Source: Nocardioides eburneiflavus (GTDB lineage: Bacteria; Actinomycetota; Actinomycetes; Propionibacteriales; Nocardioidaceae). From it: 64,000 nucleotides of DNA. Made by a program: the position numbers and the translations under genes. Below, piece by piece: positions 34,385 to 44,285 of this stretch. Where the stretch lies: contig NZ_SRRO01000001.1 of assembly GCF_004785795.1 (NCBI RefSeq), forward strand, positions 62,001-126,000, given 5' to 3'. The notes beneath the pieces were generated by a model. It saw nothing but the letters and a program-made list of their open reading frames with translations, was not told the DNA's origin and searched no databases. Position 1 is the first letter of the stretch. Each line of letters opens with the position of its first letter.

Positions 34385-34442
34385 GAGCAGGGACGACACC
34401 GTGCCCTGCCCGTGACCCGGTCCAGACCGGCGACCCGGGCCT

Positions 34443-36473
34443 TCACACGGCGCGGAGGAACTCCAGATGACGCTCGTACTGGTCGAGACAGTCGTGGATG
34501 ACCTGCTCGGCCGTGTAGCCCATGACGTCGTAGTCCTGTCCGCCGTCGACGAGGTGCACCTCCAGTCGCGCGTACTGGTCGCGGTTGCCGATCATCCGGC
34601 CCCCGTAGGTCGGCACCGGGGAGCGCCGGACCTCGACGCGGTAGACGAAGCGGTCCACCTCGACGTCGGTGGCGAGCTCCACCCACGGGAGCTCGTCGCT
34701 GCCGATCGCCCCGCCACCGACGACCCCCGCGGGCACCCCCATCGACGAGAGCTCGTCGGCGACCTCCGCCAGCGCGGGACGCACGGTCGAGACGAGGTAG
34801 GCGGCTGCGGCCTCGTCGTCGACGAAGTTGATGGCGCGGGCCAACCGGGCCTTCCAGGCCTTCCGATTGTCCTCGACCGACCCGGTACGCGCCGACAGCA
34901 GCGGAGAGATGCCGCGTACGCCCTCGGCCTTGCGGCCCTCGTTGCGGATCGAGCGGAACAGTCCCCACATGACCAGCACCAGCACGAACGCGAACGGCAG
35001 GCCCATGATGATGGTGGCGTACTGCAGGGCGAGGATGCCGCCGACGGCGAGCATGGCGACCGTCAGCAGACCGGTGGCGCTGGCCCACGTGATCCGCAGC
35101 CACGCGGCGCAGTCCTGCTGGACGTCCTGCAGCTCCGAGCACAGGTTGCCCATGACCAGCGCCGCGGAGTCGGCCGAGGTGATGTAGAAGAGCAGGCCGA
35201 CCACGACGGCGAGGAAGACGACGACGTCGGCCAGCGGGTAGTCACGCAGCAGGTCGTAGAAGCCGACGCCGGTGAAGTCCACGGCGGCCTCGGCGAAGGC
35301 GTCGTCGCCTCCGCGGACCTTGTCGATCGCGGCGTTGCCGAAGATCGAGATCCACATGACGATGTAGCTGAACGGGATCACCATCGTGCCGAGCACGAAC
35401 TGACGGATCGTGCGCCCGCGCGAGATCCGCGCGAGGAAGAGGCCGACGAAGGACGCCCAGGCCACCCACCACGCCCAGAAGAAGAGCGTCCAGAGCTCCA
35501 TCCACTCCTGGGTGTCGGTGAAGGCGAACGTCTCCATCGACTTGGCGGGGAAGGACCGGATGAAGTCGCCGACGTTCATCACGACGGCGTTGAGCAGGAA
35601 CGAGGTCTTGCCCGTGATCAGCACCCAGCCCGCGAGCGCGAGGGCGAGCAGCACGTTGAGCTGGGACAGGAACCGGATGCCCTTGTCCACGCCGGTCGTG
35701 GCGGAGATCGCCGCGACCGTGACGGCGAGCAGCGCCAGGGCGGCCTGCGCCCCCGTGCCCACGGGCACGCCGAAGATCACGTTGAGCCCGACGTTGAGGA
35801 ACACCACGCCGATGCCGAGGCTGGTGGCGACGCCGAAGATCGTGCCGAGGACGGCCGCGGTGTCGACGGCGTGGCCCAGCGGACCGTTGACCCGCTTGCC
35901 GAAGACCGGGTGGAGCGCGGAGCGTACGGCCAGCGGCAGGTTCTTGCGGTAGGAGAAGTAGGCCAGCGCGAGGCCCATCAGCGCGTACATCGCCCAGCCC
36001 GTGACGCCGTAGTGGAAGAGCGTCCAGACCGTCGCCTCCCGGGCCGCGTCGACGGTCCCGGGCTCACCGACGGGCGGTGCGGTGTACTGCGAGACGGGCT
36101 CGATGACCGAGTAGAACATCACGTCGGTGCCGATGCCCGCGGCGAACAGCATGCTCGCCCACGCGAAGGTCGAGAACTCCGGGCGGGAGTGGTCCGGGCC
36201 GAGCCGAATGCTGCCGTAGCGGGACGCGCCGAGGAAGATCACGAAGCCGACGATCACGGTGGCCAGCGCGACGTAGAACCAGCCGAAGCCCGTCCCGACG
36301 CGGCCCACGAGCTCGCCGATGACGCTCTCGGCGTTGGTCGGCGCGACGATCGCCCACAGGGTGATCAGGCAGACCCCGACGAACGACGTGACGAAGACCG
36401 GCCACCGCACGGTGGGGCCGGGTGCGCCACGACCCGGGTCGGTGGGTGCGTGCGCGTCGAGCTGTGCGGTCAT
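34443..36473 (-). CDS. BCCT-family transporter of BetT type (choline/betaine)
   Basis: A 676-residue carrier with twelve membrane helices to about residue 510, then a cytoplasmic domain of some 160 residues. This length and the long C-terminal domain match BetT, the proton-coupled choline carrier, and differ from the 568-residue BCCT gene nearby. The helix-3 motif reads GIGTDVMFYSVIEPV and lacks the Gly-Met-Gly of sodium-coupled carriers. The helix-8 block is WTLFFWAWWVAWASFVGLF. It follows betA by 29 bases on the same strand, which supports choline as substrate. Start is ATG at 36471-36473. Confidence 0.88.
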   Translation of the reverse strand: MTAQLDAHAPTDPGRGAPGPTVRWPVFVTSFVGVCLITLWAIVAPTNAESVIGELVGRVGTGFGWFYVALATVIVGFVIFLGASRYGSIRLGPDHSRPEFSTFAWASMLFAAGIGTDVMFYSVIEPVSQYTAPPVGEPGTVDAAREATVWTLFHYGVTGWAMYALMGLALAYFSYRKNLPLAVRSALHPVFGKRVNGPLGHAVDTAAVLGTIFGVATSLGIGVVFLNVGLNVIFGVPVGTGAQAALALLAVTVAAISATTGVDKGIRFLSQLNVLLALALAGWVLITGKTSFLLNAVVMNVGDFIRSFPAKSMETFAFTDTQEWMELWTLFFWAWWVAWASFVGLFLARISRGRTIRQFVLGTMVIPFSYIVMWISIFGNAAIDKVRGGDDAFAEAAVDFTGVGFYDLLRDYPLADVVVFLAVVVGLLFYITSADSAALVMGNLCSELQDVQQDCAAWLRITWASATGLLTVAMLAVGGILALQYATIIMGLPFAFVLVLVMWGLFRSIRNEGRKAEGVRGISPLLSARTGSVEDNRKAWKARLARAINFVDDEAAAAYLVSTVRPALAEVADELSSMGVPAGVVGGGAIGSDELPWVELATDVEVDRFVYRVEVRRSPVPTYGGRMIGNRDQYARLEVHLVDGGQDYDVMGYTAEQVIHDCLDQYERHLEFLRAV

Positions 36474-36502
36474 GTGGGGCTCCGGTCTCGAGCGGGTCGG
36501 GG

Positions 36503-38218
36503 TCACGTGGCGTTGCGGGGATCTCCGGGCGGGTAGAGCGGAGACTGGTCGCGGTGACGGTAGTAGGGGACGTCGGCCGGCGCGAGCGGGGTGTTGCCGA
36601 GGATGAGGTCGGCGGCCTTCTCGGCGACCATCATCACGGGGGCGTAGATGTTGCCGTTGGTCACGAACGGGAACACGCTGGCGTCGACGACCCGCAGGCC
36701 CTCGGTGCCGTGCACCCGCAGGCTGGCGGGGTCGGTGACGGCGAGGTCGTCGGTGCCCATCTTGGCCGTGCACGAGGGGTGCAGGGCGGTCTCGGCGTCC
36801 TTGCGGACCCAGTCGAGGATCTCCTCGTCGGTCTCGACCGACGGCCCCGGCGACAGCTCGCCGCCGTTGAACGGGGCGAAGGCGGGCTGGTTGAGGATGT
36901 CGCGGGCGACCCGGACGACCTCGACCCACTCCTTGCGGTCGGTGGGGGTCGAGAGGTAGTTGAACAGCATCCTCGGCTTCTGGCGCGGATCGGTCGAGGA
37001 GATCCGCACCCAGCCGCGGGTGTCGGCGTACATCGGCCCGATGTGGACCTGGTAGCCGTGGGCGTACTTGTCCTGGCCCTCGGGCGCGGAGCCGTCGTAG
37101 CGGATCGCGATGGGCAGGAAGTGGAACATCAGGTTGGGCCAGTCGACGTCCTCGTTGGAGCGGCAGAAGCCGCCGCCCTCGAAGTGGTTGGACGCCGCGG
37201 TGCCGGTGCGCCTGAAGAGCCACTCGAGCCCGACCAGCGGCCGGTTGTGCCACTTGAGGCCCTCGACGATCGAGACCGGCTGGAGGGAGGCGTACTGGAT
37301 GTAGACCTCGAGGTGGTCCTGGAGGTTCTCGCCCACGCCGGGGAGGTCCTGGACGATGTCGACGCCCAGCGGCACGAGGTGCTCGGGGTTGCCGACGCCG
37401 GAGAGCTGGAGCAACTGCGGGGAGTTGATCGCGCCCCCGCAGAGGACGACCTCGCCGGCCGCGGCGTACTGCTGCCGGCGCCCGGCGCGGAGGTACTCCA
37501 CCCCGACGGCGCGCCTGCCCTCGAAGCGCACGCGCGTGGCGTGCGCGAAGGTCTCGACGGTGAGGTTCTTCCGCTTCATCACCGGGTGCAGGTAGGCCCG
37601 CGCGGCGGACATCCGTACGCCCTTGACGATGTTGCGGTCGAAGCGCCCGAAGCCCTCCTGCCGGTAGCCGTTGACGTCGTCGGTCAGCGGGTAGCCGGCC
37701 TGCTGGGCGGCCTCGAAGAACGCGTTGAACAACGGGTTCGTGGCGGGGCTGCGCTCGAGCGTCAACGGCCCGGAACCACCGCGCCAGGGGTCGGCCCCGA
37801 CCTGCCCGTCGGGCATGACGAGGGACTCCATCCGCTTGAAGTACGGCAGGCAGTGGCGGTAGTCCCACGATTCCATGCCGGGCTCGGCGGCCCAGCGCTC
37901 GTAGTCCATCGGGTTGCCCCGCTGGAAGATCATGCCGTTGATCGAGGAGGACCCGCCGAGCACCTTCCCGCGCGCGTGGTAGACGCGGCGACCGCCCATC
38001 GCCGGCTCCGGCTCGGACTCGTACCTCCAGTCGTAGAGCGGGTTCCCGATCGGGAAGGGCAGCGCGGCCGGCGCGTGGATCAGCGGGTCGAACCGGTCCG
38101 TGCGGCCGGCCTCGAGGACCAGCACCGACGTCGAGGGGTCGGCGGACAGGCGGTTGGCGAGCGCGCAGCCGGCCGACCCGCCGCCGACGATCACGTAGTC
38201 GTAGTGCTGCGGGGCCAC
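36503..38218 (-). CDS. betA: Choline dehydrogenase (GMC oxidoreductase)
   Basis: A 571-residue GMC flavoenzyme: FAD motif [14 protein letters not shown] at 8-21, the GMC signature [19 protein letters not shown] near 80, second signature [16 protein letters not shown] near 260, and the catalytic histidine region [11 protein letters not shown] near 470. The sequence follows BetA-type choline dehydrogenases ([19 protein letters not shown]). It oxidises choline to betaine aldehyde, which BetB completes. Start is GTG at 38216-38218; this frame runs on openly upstream but the protein family begins here. It starts five bases after the betB stop. Confidence 0.9.
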   Translation of the reverse strand: MAPQHYDYVIVGGGSAGCALANRLSADPSTSVLVLEAGRTDRFDPLIHAPAALPFPIGNPLYDWRYESEPEPAMGGRRVYHARGKVLGGSSSINGMIFQRGNPMDYERWAAEPGMESWDYRHCLPYFKRMESLVMPDGQVGADPWRGGSGPLTLERSPATNPLFNAFFEAAQQAGYPLTDDVNGYRQEGFGRFDRNIVKGVRMSAARAYLHPVMKRKNLTVETFAHATRVRFEGRRAVGVEYLRAGRRQQYAAAGEVVLCGGAINSPQLLQLSGVGNPEHLVPLGVDIVQDLPGVGENLQDHLEVYIQYASLQPVSIVEGLKWHNRPLVGLEWLFRRTGTAASNHFEGGGFCRSNEDVDWPNLMFHFLPIAIRYDGSAPEGQDKYAHGYQVHIGPMYADTRGWVRISSTDPRQKPRMLFNYLSTPTDRKEWVEVVRVARDILNQPAFAPFNGGELSPGPSVETDEEILDWVRKDAETALHPSCTAKMGTDDLAVTDPASLRVHGTEGLRVVDASVFPFVTNGNIYAPVMMVAEKAADLILGNTPLAPADVPYYRHRDQSPLYPPGDPRNAT

Positions 38219-38222
38219 TGCG

Positions 38223-39704
38223 CTACCCCCGGTCCCCGGGCGAGAACCAGTGCTGCACCGCCGGCCTGATGTTGTGCCAGACGTGCTTGGTCTCGCGGTA
38301 CTCCTCGAGACCGGCGAGTCCCAGCTCGCGCCCGGTGCCCGACTGCTTGTAGCCGCCCCACTCGGCCTGGGGCACGTAGGGGTGGTAGTCGTTGATCCAC
38401 ACGGTGCCCATCCGCAGCCGGCCCGCGACGCGCTGGGCACGTCCGCCGTCCTGCGTCCAGACGGCACCGGCCAGGCCGTAGATGCTGTCGTTGGCGATGG
38501 TCACCGCGTCGTCCTCGTCGCGGAAGGTCTCGACCGTGAGCACCGGGCCGAACGACTCGTCCTGGGTGACCGACATCGAGCTGGTGCACCCGTCCAGGAC
38601 CGTGGGCAGGTAGTAGAAGCCGTCGGCCAGGGCCGGGTCGTCGGGACGCGCGCCGCCGCAGCGCAGCACTGCTCCCTCGGCGAGCCCGCGGGCGACGTAG
38701 GCCTCGACCTTGTCGCGGTGGGCGGCGCTGGTGAGCGGGCCGGTCTCGGCGTCGTCGTCGAAGGGACCACCGAGCCGGATCTGCTGCGCCCGCGCGACGA
38801 GCTCGTCCACGAAGCCGTCGTGGATCGACTCCTCGACCAGCAGGCGCGCGCCGGCCGAGCAGACCTGTCCGGAGTGCAGGAAGACCGCCGTGAGCGCGTA
38901 GTCGAGGGCCACGTCGAGGTCGGCGTCGGCGAAGACCACGTTGGGGTTCTTGCCACCGAGCTCCAGGGCGACCTTCTTCACGGTGGCGGACGCGGCGGCG
39001 GCGATGCGGCGGCCGGTCTCGAGGCCTCCCGTGAAGGAGACCATGTCGACGCGGGGGTCGGTGGACAGCGGGGCCCCGGCGGTGGCACCGGCGCCGAGAA
39101 CGAGGTTGCCGACCCCGGGCGGCAGCCCCGCCTCGTCCAGCAGTCGCATGAGGTGGATGGCCGAGTGCGGCGTGAGCTCGCTGGGCTTGAGCACGAACGT
39201 GTTGCCCGCGGCCAGGCACGGCGCGACCTTCCACGACACCTGGAGGAGGGGGTAGTTCCACGGCGTCACCAGACCGCACACGCCGATCGGCTCGTGGACG
39301 ATCCGGCTGACCACGTCGGGATTGCCGGTGTCGACGACCCGGCCCGACTCCTCGGCGGCGATCCGTCCGTAGTGGCGGAAGACAGAGACCACGTCGGCGA
39401 CGTCGTACTGCCCCTCGACGAACCGCTTGCCGGTGTCGAGCGCCTCCATCCGGGCGACCGCGTCGGTGTCTCGCTCCAGCAGGTCGGCGAGCCTGAGGAG
39501 CAGGTCGCCGCGCTCGCGGCTCGGCGTGCTCGGCCACGGCCCCTCGTGGAACGCGGTGTGCGCGGCCGCGATGGCGGCCTCGGTGTCGGCCTCGCCGGCC
39601 TCGTCGACCTCGGCGACGAGGGTGCCGTCGGCCGGGCAGCGGATCTCGCGGCGCTCCCCCGAGCGCGCCGACTCCCACTTTCCGTCGATGAACAGGTCAG
39701 GCAC
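38223..39704 (-). CDS. betB: Betaine aldehyde dehydrogenase
   Basis: A 493-residue aldehyde dehydrogenase with catalytic Cys282 (GQVCSAG) and general base Glu248 (LELGGKNP). The cofactor-binding region [16 protein letters not shown] precedes it. Operon position between iclR and betA, with betT after them, supports betaine aldehyde as the substrate and glycine betaine as product. Start is GTG at 39702-39704 with GAGG upstream. Confidence 0.9.
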   Translation of the reverse strand: MPDLFIDGKWESARSGERREIRCPADGTLVAEVDEAGEADTEAAIAAAHTAFHEGPWPSTPSRERGDLLLRLADLLERDTDAVARMEALDTGKRFVEGQYDVADVVSVFRHYGRIAAEESGRVVDTGNPDVVSRIVHEPIGVCGLVTPWNYPLLQVSWKVAPCLAAGNTFVLKPSELTPHSAIHLMRLLDEAGLPPGVGNLVLGAGATAGAPLSTDPRVDMVSFTGGLETGRRIAAAASATVKKVALELGGKNPNVVFADADLDVALDYALTAVFLHSGQVCSAGARLLVEESIHDGFVDELVARAQQIRLGGPFDDDAETGPLTSAAHRDKVEAYVARGLAEGAVLRCGGARPDDPALADGFYYLPTVLDGCTSSMSVTQDESFGPVLTVETFRDEDDAVTIANDSIYGLAGAVWTQDGGRAQRVAGRLRMGTVWINDYHPYVPQAEWGGYKQSGTGRELGLAGLEEYRETKHVWHNIRPAVQHWFSPGDRG

Positions 39705-39784
39705 GGTCGCCTCGCTCTCTCTGTGGGGAAGGATCCTGCGGCCCGGGTGGGGACGTCAAGGTCCGGGCTGGTCGGGTCGTCGGG

Positions 39785-40603
39785 TCAGCGGTGCCCCCAG
39801 CCGAGGCGGTGCGACACCTCGACCGCGGCGGCGACGACGAGGCGTACGACCTCCTCCACCCGCTCGTCGGGCAGCCGGAAGGACGGGCCGGACACGCTCA
39901 TCGACGCGACCACGTCACCGTGTGTGTTGCGGATCGGCGCGGCGACCGCGGTGAGTCCGACCTCCAGCTCGTCGACCGCAACGGCGTAGCCCTGGTCGCG
40001 CACCCGGGCCAGCTCCGCGCGCAGCTCGGGGAGGCCGGTGATGGTGCGCGAGGTGTAGGTCGCGAGCGTGCCGAGGACGGCGTCGAGGCCGTCGTCGTCG
40101 AGGCCGCCGAGCAGCACCTTGCCGTTGCTGGTCGCGTGGAGCGGGATGTGCTGGCCGACCCAGTTGTGCGGCTGGAGCGCGGACGACCCGGCGACCTGGT
40201 CGAGGTAGAGGGCCGAGCTCTCGGACAGCACGGCGATGTTGACGGTCTCACCCGTGTCGGCGGCGAGCTGCCGCGCGATCGGCCGGGCCTCCTGCACGAG
40301 GTCGAGGCGGGCCGTCGTGGCTCCCGCGAGCCTGAGGATGCCGACGCCGAGGCGGTAGCGGCCACGGTCGGCGGTCTGCTCGACGAGCCGGTGGGCCTCC
40401 AACGTCGCCACCAGCCGGAACGCGGTGCTCTTGTGCACCCCGAGCTCCAGGGCGATCTCGGTGACCCCGGACTCCCCGGTGCGGGCCAGCACCTCGAGGA
40501 TCCCCAGCGCGCGGTCCACGGACTGCACGCCGGCGCCGGTGACCGCAGAGCTCGACTGCGCGGGCTCCGGGCCCGGATCGGGGGTGTCGGCCACGTCCAC
40601 CAT
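39785..40603 (-). CDS. IclR-family regulator of the betaine island (proposed)
   Basis: A 272-residue IclR protein. The winged helix is at about 28-90 ([40 protein letters not shown]), and the effector domain covers 105-270 ([51 protein letters not shown]). It heads the betB-betA-betT genes on the minus strand and is divergent from purU-fhs. ATG at 40601-40603 lacks a ribosome binding site, but TAGTGT ends six bases upstream, so the message is probably leaderless. Tandem palindromes in its own promoter suggest autoregulation. Its effector (betaine, choline or a product) is unknown. Confidence 0.88.
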   Translation of the reverse strand: MVDVADTPDPGPEPAQSSSAVTGAGVQSVDRALGILEVLARTGESGVTEIALELGVHKSTAFRLVATLEAHRLVEQTADRGRYRLGVGILRLAGATTARLDLVQEARPIARQLAADTGETVNIAVLSESSALYLDQVAGSSALQPHNWVGQHIPLHATSNGKVLLGGLDDDGLDAVLGTLATYTSRTITGLPELRAELARVRDQGYAVAVDELEVGLTAVAAPIRNTHGDVVASMSVSGPSFRLPDERVEEVVRLVVAAAVEVSHRLGWGHR

Positions 40604-40609
40604 GGGGGG

Positions 40610-40615
40610 ACACTA
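40610..40615 (-). promoter_or_regulatory. -10 box of the iclR gene (leaderless message)
   Basis: On the minus strand TAGTGT is followed by six C and the ATG start codon, so a normal start site falls on the A of ATG. The -35 region is overlapped by the tandem operators. Confidence 0.5.
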
Positions 40616-40626
40616 GCGCAGCCGCT

Positions 40627-40662
40627 GTTGCGTATCGCAGACTGCGTTTCGTCAAGCGCAAC
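40627..40662. promoter_or_regulatory. Tandem operators between iclR and purU
   Basis: Site 1 (40627-40643) is GTTGCGT-ATC-GCAGACT, with a degenerate right half. Site 2 (40646-40662) is GTTTCGT-CAA-GCGCAAC. The offset is 19 bp. The pair sits between divergent genes and could control both. Confidence 0.7.
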
Positions 40663-40709
40663 AGCGTGCCTGGCAAGACGCCCCCATCACCCCCGCTCCA
40701 GGAGACACC

Positions 40710-41576
40710 ATGTCGTACGGCCCCACCGGAGCCGAGTTCGTCCTCACCCTCTCGTGCCCCGACCGTCCCGGCATCGTCCACGCCGTGTCCGGCTTCCTGG
40801 TCGAGCGCGGCGCCAACATCGTGGAGAGCCAGCAGTTCGGGGACCGGCTCACGGACCGCTTCTTCATGCGCATCGCCTTCGTCACCGAGGCGGCCGCGGA
40901 GGCCGGCGACCTCCGCGAGGCGTTCGCACGGGTCGCCGGGCCCTTCGACATGGCCTTCGAGCTCTGGGCCGCCACCGCGCCCTACCGGACGCTGATCATG
41001 GTCTCCAAGCACCTGCACTGCCTCAACGACCTGCTCTTCCGCGCCAGCACGGGCGCGCTGCAGATCGAGATCCCGGCCATCGTGTCGAACCATCCAGACG
41101 CCGGTGCGCTCGCCCGCTCGTACGGCATCGACTTCCACCACGTCCCCGTGTCGCCGGACACCAAGGCCGAGGCCGAGGCGCGCCTGATGCAGCTCGTCGA
41201 CGAGACCGGCACCCACCTCGTGGTCCTCGCGCGCTACATGCAGGTGCTGTCCGACGACCTGTGCCGGCGGCTGTCCGGGCGCGCGATCAACATCCACCAC
41301 TCGTTCCTGCCGAGCTTCAAGGGAGCCCGGCCCTACCACCAGGCCTTCGACCGTGGCGTGAAGCTGGTGGGCGCGACCGCGCACTACGTGACCGGCGACC
41401 TCGACGAGGGACCGATCATCGAGCAGGACGTCCTGCGCGTGGACCACGGCTACGACCAGGACCAGCTCGTCTCGGCAGGACGCGACGTGGAGGCGCAGGT
41501 GCTCTCCCGGGCAGTGCGCTGGCACAGCGAGTCGCGGGTCCTGCTCAACGGCGAGCGCACCGTCGTCTTCCGCTGA
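40710..41576 (+). CDS. purU: Formyltetrahydrofolate deformylase
   Basis: A 288-residue PurU: N-terminal ACT domain at about 8-85 ([19 protein letters not shown]) and a formyltransferase-like catalytic domain. The catalytic motif is [21 protein letters not shown] near 193-213 (the Asn and His of the N-H-D triad), with Asp in [10 protein letters not shown] near 231. It releases formate from 10-formyl-THF and regenerates THF. Next to formate-THF ligase and the demethylation genes it fits a role in clearing one-carbon units made from betaine. AGGAG lies upstream of ATG 40710-40712. Confidence 0.93.
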   Translation: MSYGPTGAEFVLTLSCPDRPGIVHAVSGFLVERGANIVESQQFGDRLTDRFFMRIAFVTEAAAEAGDLREAFARVAGPFDMAFELWAATAPYRTLIMVSKHLHCLNDLLFRASTGALQIEIPAIVSNHPDAGALARSYGIDFHHVPVSPDTKAEAEARLMQLVDETGTHLVVLARYMQVLSDDLCRRLSGRAINIHHSFLPSFKGARPYHQAFDRGVKLVGATAHYVTGDLDEGPIIEQDVLRVDHGYDQDQLVSAGRDVEAQVLSRAVRWHSESRVLLNGERTVVFR

Positions 41577-41638
41577 GACGACGGGACCAGCCGCCACCCC
41601 ACCGCCCGCCACAGTCCGCCGCCCGCCAGGAGCCCGCC

Positions 41639-43318
41639 ATGCAGTCCGACATCGAGATCGCCAACGCCGCCGTCCTGCGGCCCATCCGCGAGATCGCCGA
41701 GGAGACGCTCGGCATCGACGAGGAGCACCTGGTCCCCTACGGGCACTACAAGGCCAAGGTCGACGTCGGCTACCTCACCTCGCTCGCCGACCGCCCGCTC
41801 GGCCGGCTCGTCCTGGTCACCGCCCTCTCCCCGACCCCGCCCGGCGAGGGCAAGACCACCACCACCGTCGGGCTGACCGACGCGCTCCACGGCCTGGGCC
41901 ACCGGTCCATGGCGTGCCTGCGCGAGCCGTCGATGGGGCCGGTCTTCGGCATGAAGGGCGGCGCCGCCGGTGGCGGCTGGAGCCAGGTCGTGCCGATGAC
42001 CGACATCAACCTGCACTTCACCGGCGACTTCGCCGCCATCGCGGCGGCCAACAACCTGCTCTCCGCGCTCATCGACAACCACGTGCACCACGGCAACGAG
42101 CTCGACATCGACGTGCGCAGCGTGACGTGGAAGCGCGTGGTGGACACCAACGACCGGGCCTTGCGCGAGGTCGTGGTGGCGCTCGGCGGACACGTCAACG
42201 GCTTCCCCCGCGAGGACGGATTCGACATCGTGGTGGCCTCCGAGCTGATGGCGATCTTCTGCCTCACCGAGTCGTGGGCCGACCTCAAGCGGCGCATCGG
42301 CGACATCGTCATCGGCTACACCCGCGCGATGGCGCCGGTGACCGCACGCGACCTCGGTGCGGAGGGTGCGATGGCGGCCCTGCTGCGCGACGCCCTCGCA
42401 CCCAACCTGGTCCAGACGCTCGAGGGCGCCCCCGCCTTCGTCCACGGCGGGCCGTTCGCCAACATCGCGCACGGCTGCAGCTCGGTGATGGCCACCCGTG
42501 CCGGACTGCGGCTGGCCGACATCGTCGTCACCGAGGCGGGCTTCGGCGCCGACCTCGGCGCGGAGAAGTTCGTCGACATCAAGTGCCGCAAGTCCGGCCT
42601 GCGTCCCGACGTGGCCGTCGTGGTCGCGACCGTACGCGCCCTGAAGTACCACGGCGGGGTGGCGCTGGAGGACCTCGGGCGCGAGGACGTCGCCGCCGTC
42701 GAGGCCGGCATGGTCAACCTGCGCCGCCACCTCGCCAACATCCGCGACGTCTACGGCATCCCCGCGGTGGTGGCCGTCAACCGCTTCCCCACCGACACCG
42801 ACCTCGAGGTGGACCGGGTCGTCGCGCTCGTGGCCGAGGAGGGCGTACGCGCCTTCCCAGCGACCCACTTCGCCGACGGCGGCAACGGCGCGAAGGGCCT
42901 CGCCGAGGGCGTGCTCGCGGCACTGGACGAGCCCTCCCCGTACGAGTTCTCCTTCACCTACGACGACGACCTCACGCTCACCGAGAAGGTCGAGGCCATC
43001 GCCACCCGGCTCTACGGGGCGGGCCTGGTGACCTGGGACGCCAAGGCCCGGCGCCGGCTCCAGCGCATCGAGCGCGACGGCTACTCCAGCCTGCCCGTCT
43101 GCGTCGCCAAGACCCAGTACTCGTTCTCCACCGACCCCGCCTCGCTGGGCGCTCCGTCGGGGCACGAGCTGCACGTGCGGGAAGTGCGCCTCTCCGCCGG
43201 CGCCGGGTTCGTGGTCGTGGTCTGCGGCGACATGATGACCATGCCCGGACTGCCGCGCGACCCCTCGGCGGCGCGCATCGACCTCGCCGACGACGGCACG
43301 ATCCTCGGGCTCAGCTGA
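41639..43318 (+). CDS. fhs: Formate-tetrahydrofolate ligase
   Basis: The 559-residue Fhs has the P-loop [13 protein letters not shown] at about 65-77 and the family blocks [34 protein letters not shown] and [13 protein letters not shown]. It interconverts formate plus THF and 10-formyl-THF with ATP. Together with PurU it could run a formate cycle that either releases formate or recovers it, and in the reverse direction it could gain ATP. The ATG at 41639-41641 has CAGGAG upstream, 62 bases after purU. Confidence 0.95.
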   Translation: MQSDIEIANAAVLRPIREIAEETLGIDEEHLVPYGHYKAKVDVGYLTSLADRPLGRLVLVTALSPTPPGEGKTTTTVGLTDALHGLGHRSMACLREPSMGPVFGMKGGAAGGGWSQVVPMTDINLHFTGDFAAIAAANNLLSALIDNHVHHGNELDIDVRSVTWKRVVDTNDRALREVVVALGGHVNGFPREDGFDIVVASELMAIFCLTESWADLKRRIGDIVIGYTRAMAPVTARDLGAEGAMAALLRDALAPNLVQTLEGAPAFVHGGPFANIAHGCSSVMATRAGLRLADIVVTEAGFGADLGAEKFVDIKCRKSGLRPDVAVVVATVRALKYHGGVALEDLGREDVAAVEAGMVNLRRHLANIRDVYGIPAVVAVNRFPTDTDLEVDRVVALVAEEGVRAFPATHFADGGNGAKGLAEGVLAALDEPSPYEFSFTYDDDLTLTEKVEAIATRLYGAGLVTWDAKARRRLQRIERDGYSSLPVCVAKTQYSFSTDPASLGAPSGHELHVREVRLSAGAGFVVVVCGDMMTMPGLPRDPSAARIDLADDGTILGLS

Positions 43319-43328
43319 CGCGTAGCAG

Positions 43329-44129
43329 TCAGGCATCGCGCCGCCGCGCCACGTGGAGGACGGCGCCCCACCCGCGGCGGAGCCGCCCGTCCTCGCGCTC
43401 GGCGAGCAGGCGCCGGACCTCCGAGTGGAGGCGGTCGCGCTGCCACCGCTGCATGGCGATGTGCCCTGAGAAGGTGTCGAGCAGCCGGAGATAGCCGTCC
43501 GCGTCGTAGTCGAGCTCCCAGTCGAAGTGCCGTACCAGGACCGTGTCGAACAGTCCGCTGCTCTCGATCTCCTCGCGCTGCTCGGGCAGCTCGCCCGGCG
43601 CGGGGCGCGGCACATCCTCGCGCAACCCCTCGCCGATCTCGTTGTAGACGACCTGCAGGTCGTGGAAGATCGCGTCCCCGCCGGCCGGGAAGACGTGTGT
43701 CGCGCTCCAGAACGCCAGGTGCCCTCCCGGGCGCAGCAGCTCCCATGCCCGCCGGTAGCGGACCGCGGGGTCGATCCAGTGCCAGGAGGTGGCAGCAACG
43801 ACCAGGTCGTACGCCGGTTGCGTGGACGCGTCGAGGTCCTCGAACGTGCCGTCGACGACCTCGACCTGTGGGAAGTCCGCCAGGTTGGCCCGAGCGAGCT
43901 CGGCGAGCGCCCGCCCAGGCTCCACGCACGTGATGCGGAAGCCGCGACGAGCCAGCGGCAGGGTCGCCTTCCCCGTCGCGCAGCCGACCTCGAGCAGCCG
44001 CGCCCTGCTGTTCAACCCGGCTGCGCCCACGACGGCGTCGTACAGCTCGTCCGGGTAGTCGGGACGCGCCTGCTGGTAGAGCTCGGCGGCCGAGTCGAAC
44101 GTCATCCGCAGCGGCGTCTCGTCTGGCAC
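43329..44129 (-). CDS. Class I SAM-dependent methyltransferase
   Basis: A protein of about 266 residues with the SAM-binding motif LLEVGCATGKATLPLA, acidic loop CVEPGRAL, and motif DLVVAATSWHWIDP, typical of the Methyltransf_11/25 fold. The sequence DSAAELYQQARPDYPDELYD at its start is common in actinobacterial members of unknown substrate. GTG at 44127-44129 is preferred. A longer frame to 44216 would run into the 53-bp repeat, and ATG at 44105 has no ribosome binding site. It is convergent with fhs, ten bases away. No clear link to betaine metabolism. Confidence 0.8.
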   Translation of the reverse strand: MPDETPLRMTFDSAAELYQQARPDYPDELYDAVVGAAGLNSRARLLEVGCATGKATLPLARRGFRITCVEPGRALAELARANLADFPQVEVVDGTFEDLDASTQPAYDLVVAATSWHWIDPAVRYRRAWELLRPGGHLAFWSATHVFPAGGDAIFHDLQVVYNEIGEGLREDVPRPAPGELPEQREEIESSGLFDTVLVRHFDWELDYDADGYLRLLDTFSGHIAMQRWQRDRLHSEVRRLLAEREDGRLRRGWGAVLHVARRRDA

Positions 44130-44162
44130 GCATCGATCATCTCCCGCCGGCCCGGGAGGCTG

Positions 44163-44215
44163 TGGGGAACCAGCGGCATCCCTTCGGCCGCAGTCCGCCT
44201 GCCGTTGGTTCCCCA
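44163..44215. repeat. 53-bp palindromic repeat, copy 2
   Basis: The ends TGGGGAACCA (44163-44172) and TGGTTCCCCA (44206-44215) are inverted repeats; the next inner bases CGGCA and TGCCG also pair. The length is identical to copy 1 at 23639-23691. It lies between the methyltransferase start and the 3' end of the MttB-family gene. Confidence 0.75.
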
Positions 44216-44285
44216 CTGAGCGCGACCTCTGGGGCAGCGCGGCTCGCTCGCGGCAGTGCCACCAACGCCGTCGGCGGTCCGTCCG

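Larger units (their letters stand above)
34105..34442. other. Gene-free 338-bp region between betT-like gene and OpuA operon
   Basis: It holds the OpuA promoter and tandem operators described separately. The 200 bases between the operators and the ATPase start codon contain no further clear site. An open frame at 34101-34352 is not called because its start would precede the predicted transcription start. Confidence 0.5.

Noticed and set aside
44130..44216. N-terminal extension of the methyltransferase gene to an ATG at 44216
   Set aside because: The extra residues are translated from the 53-bp repeat and have no family similarity.
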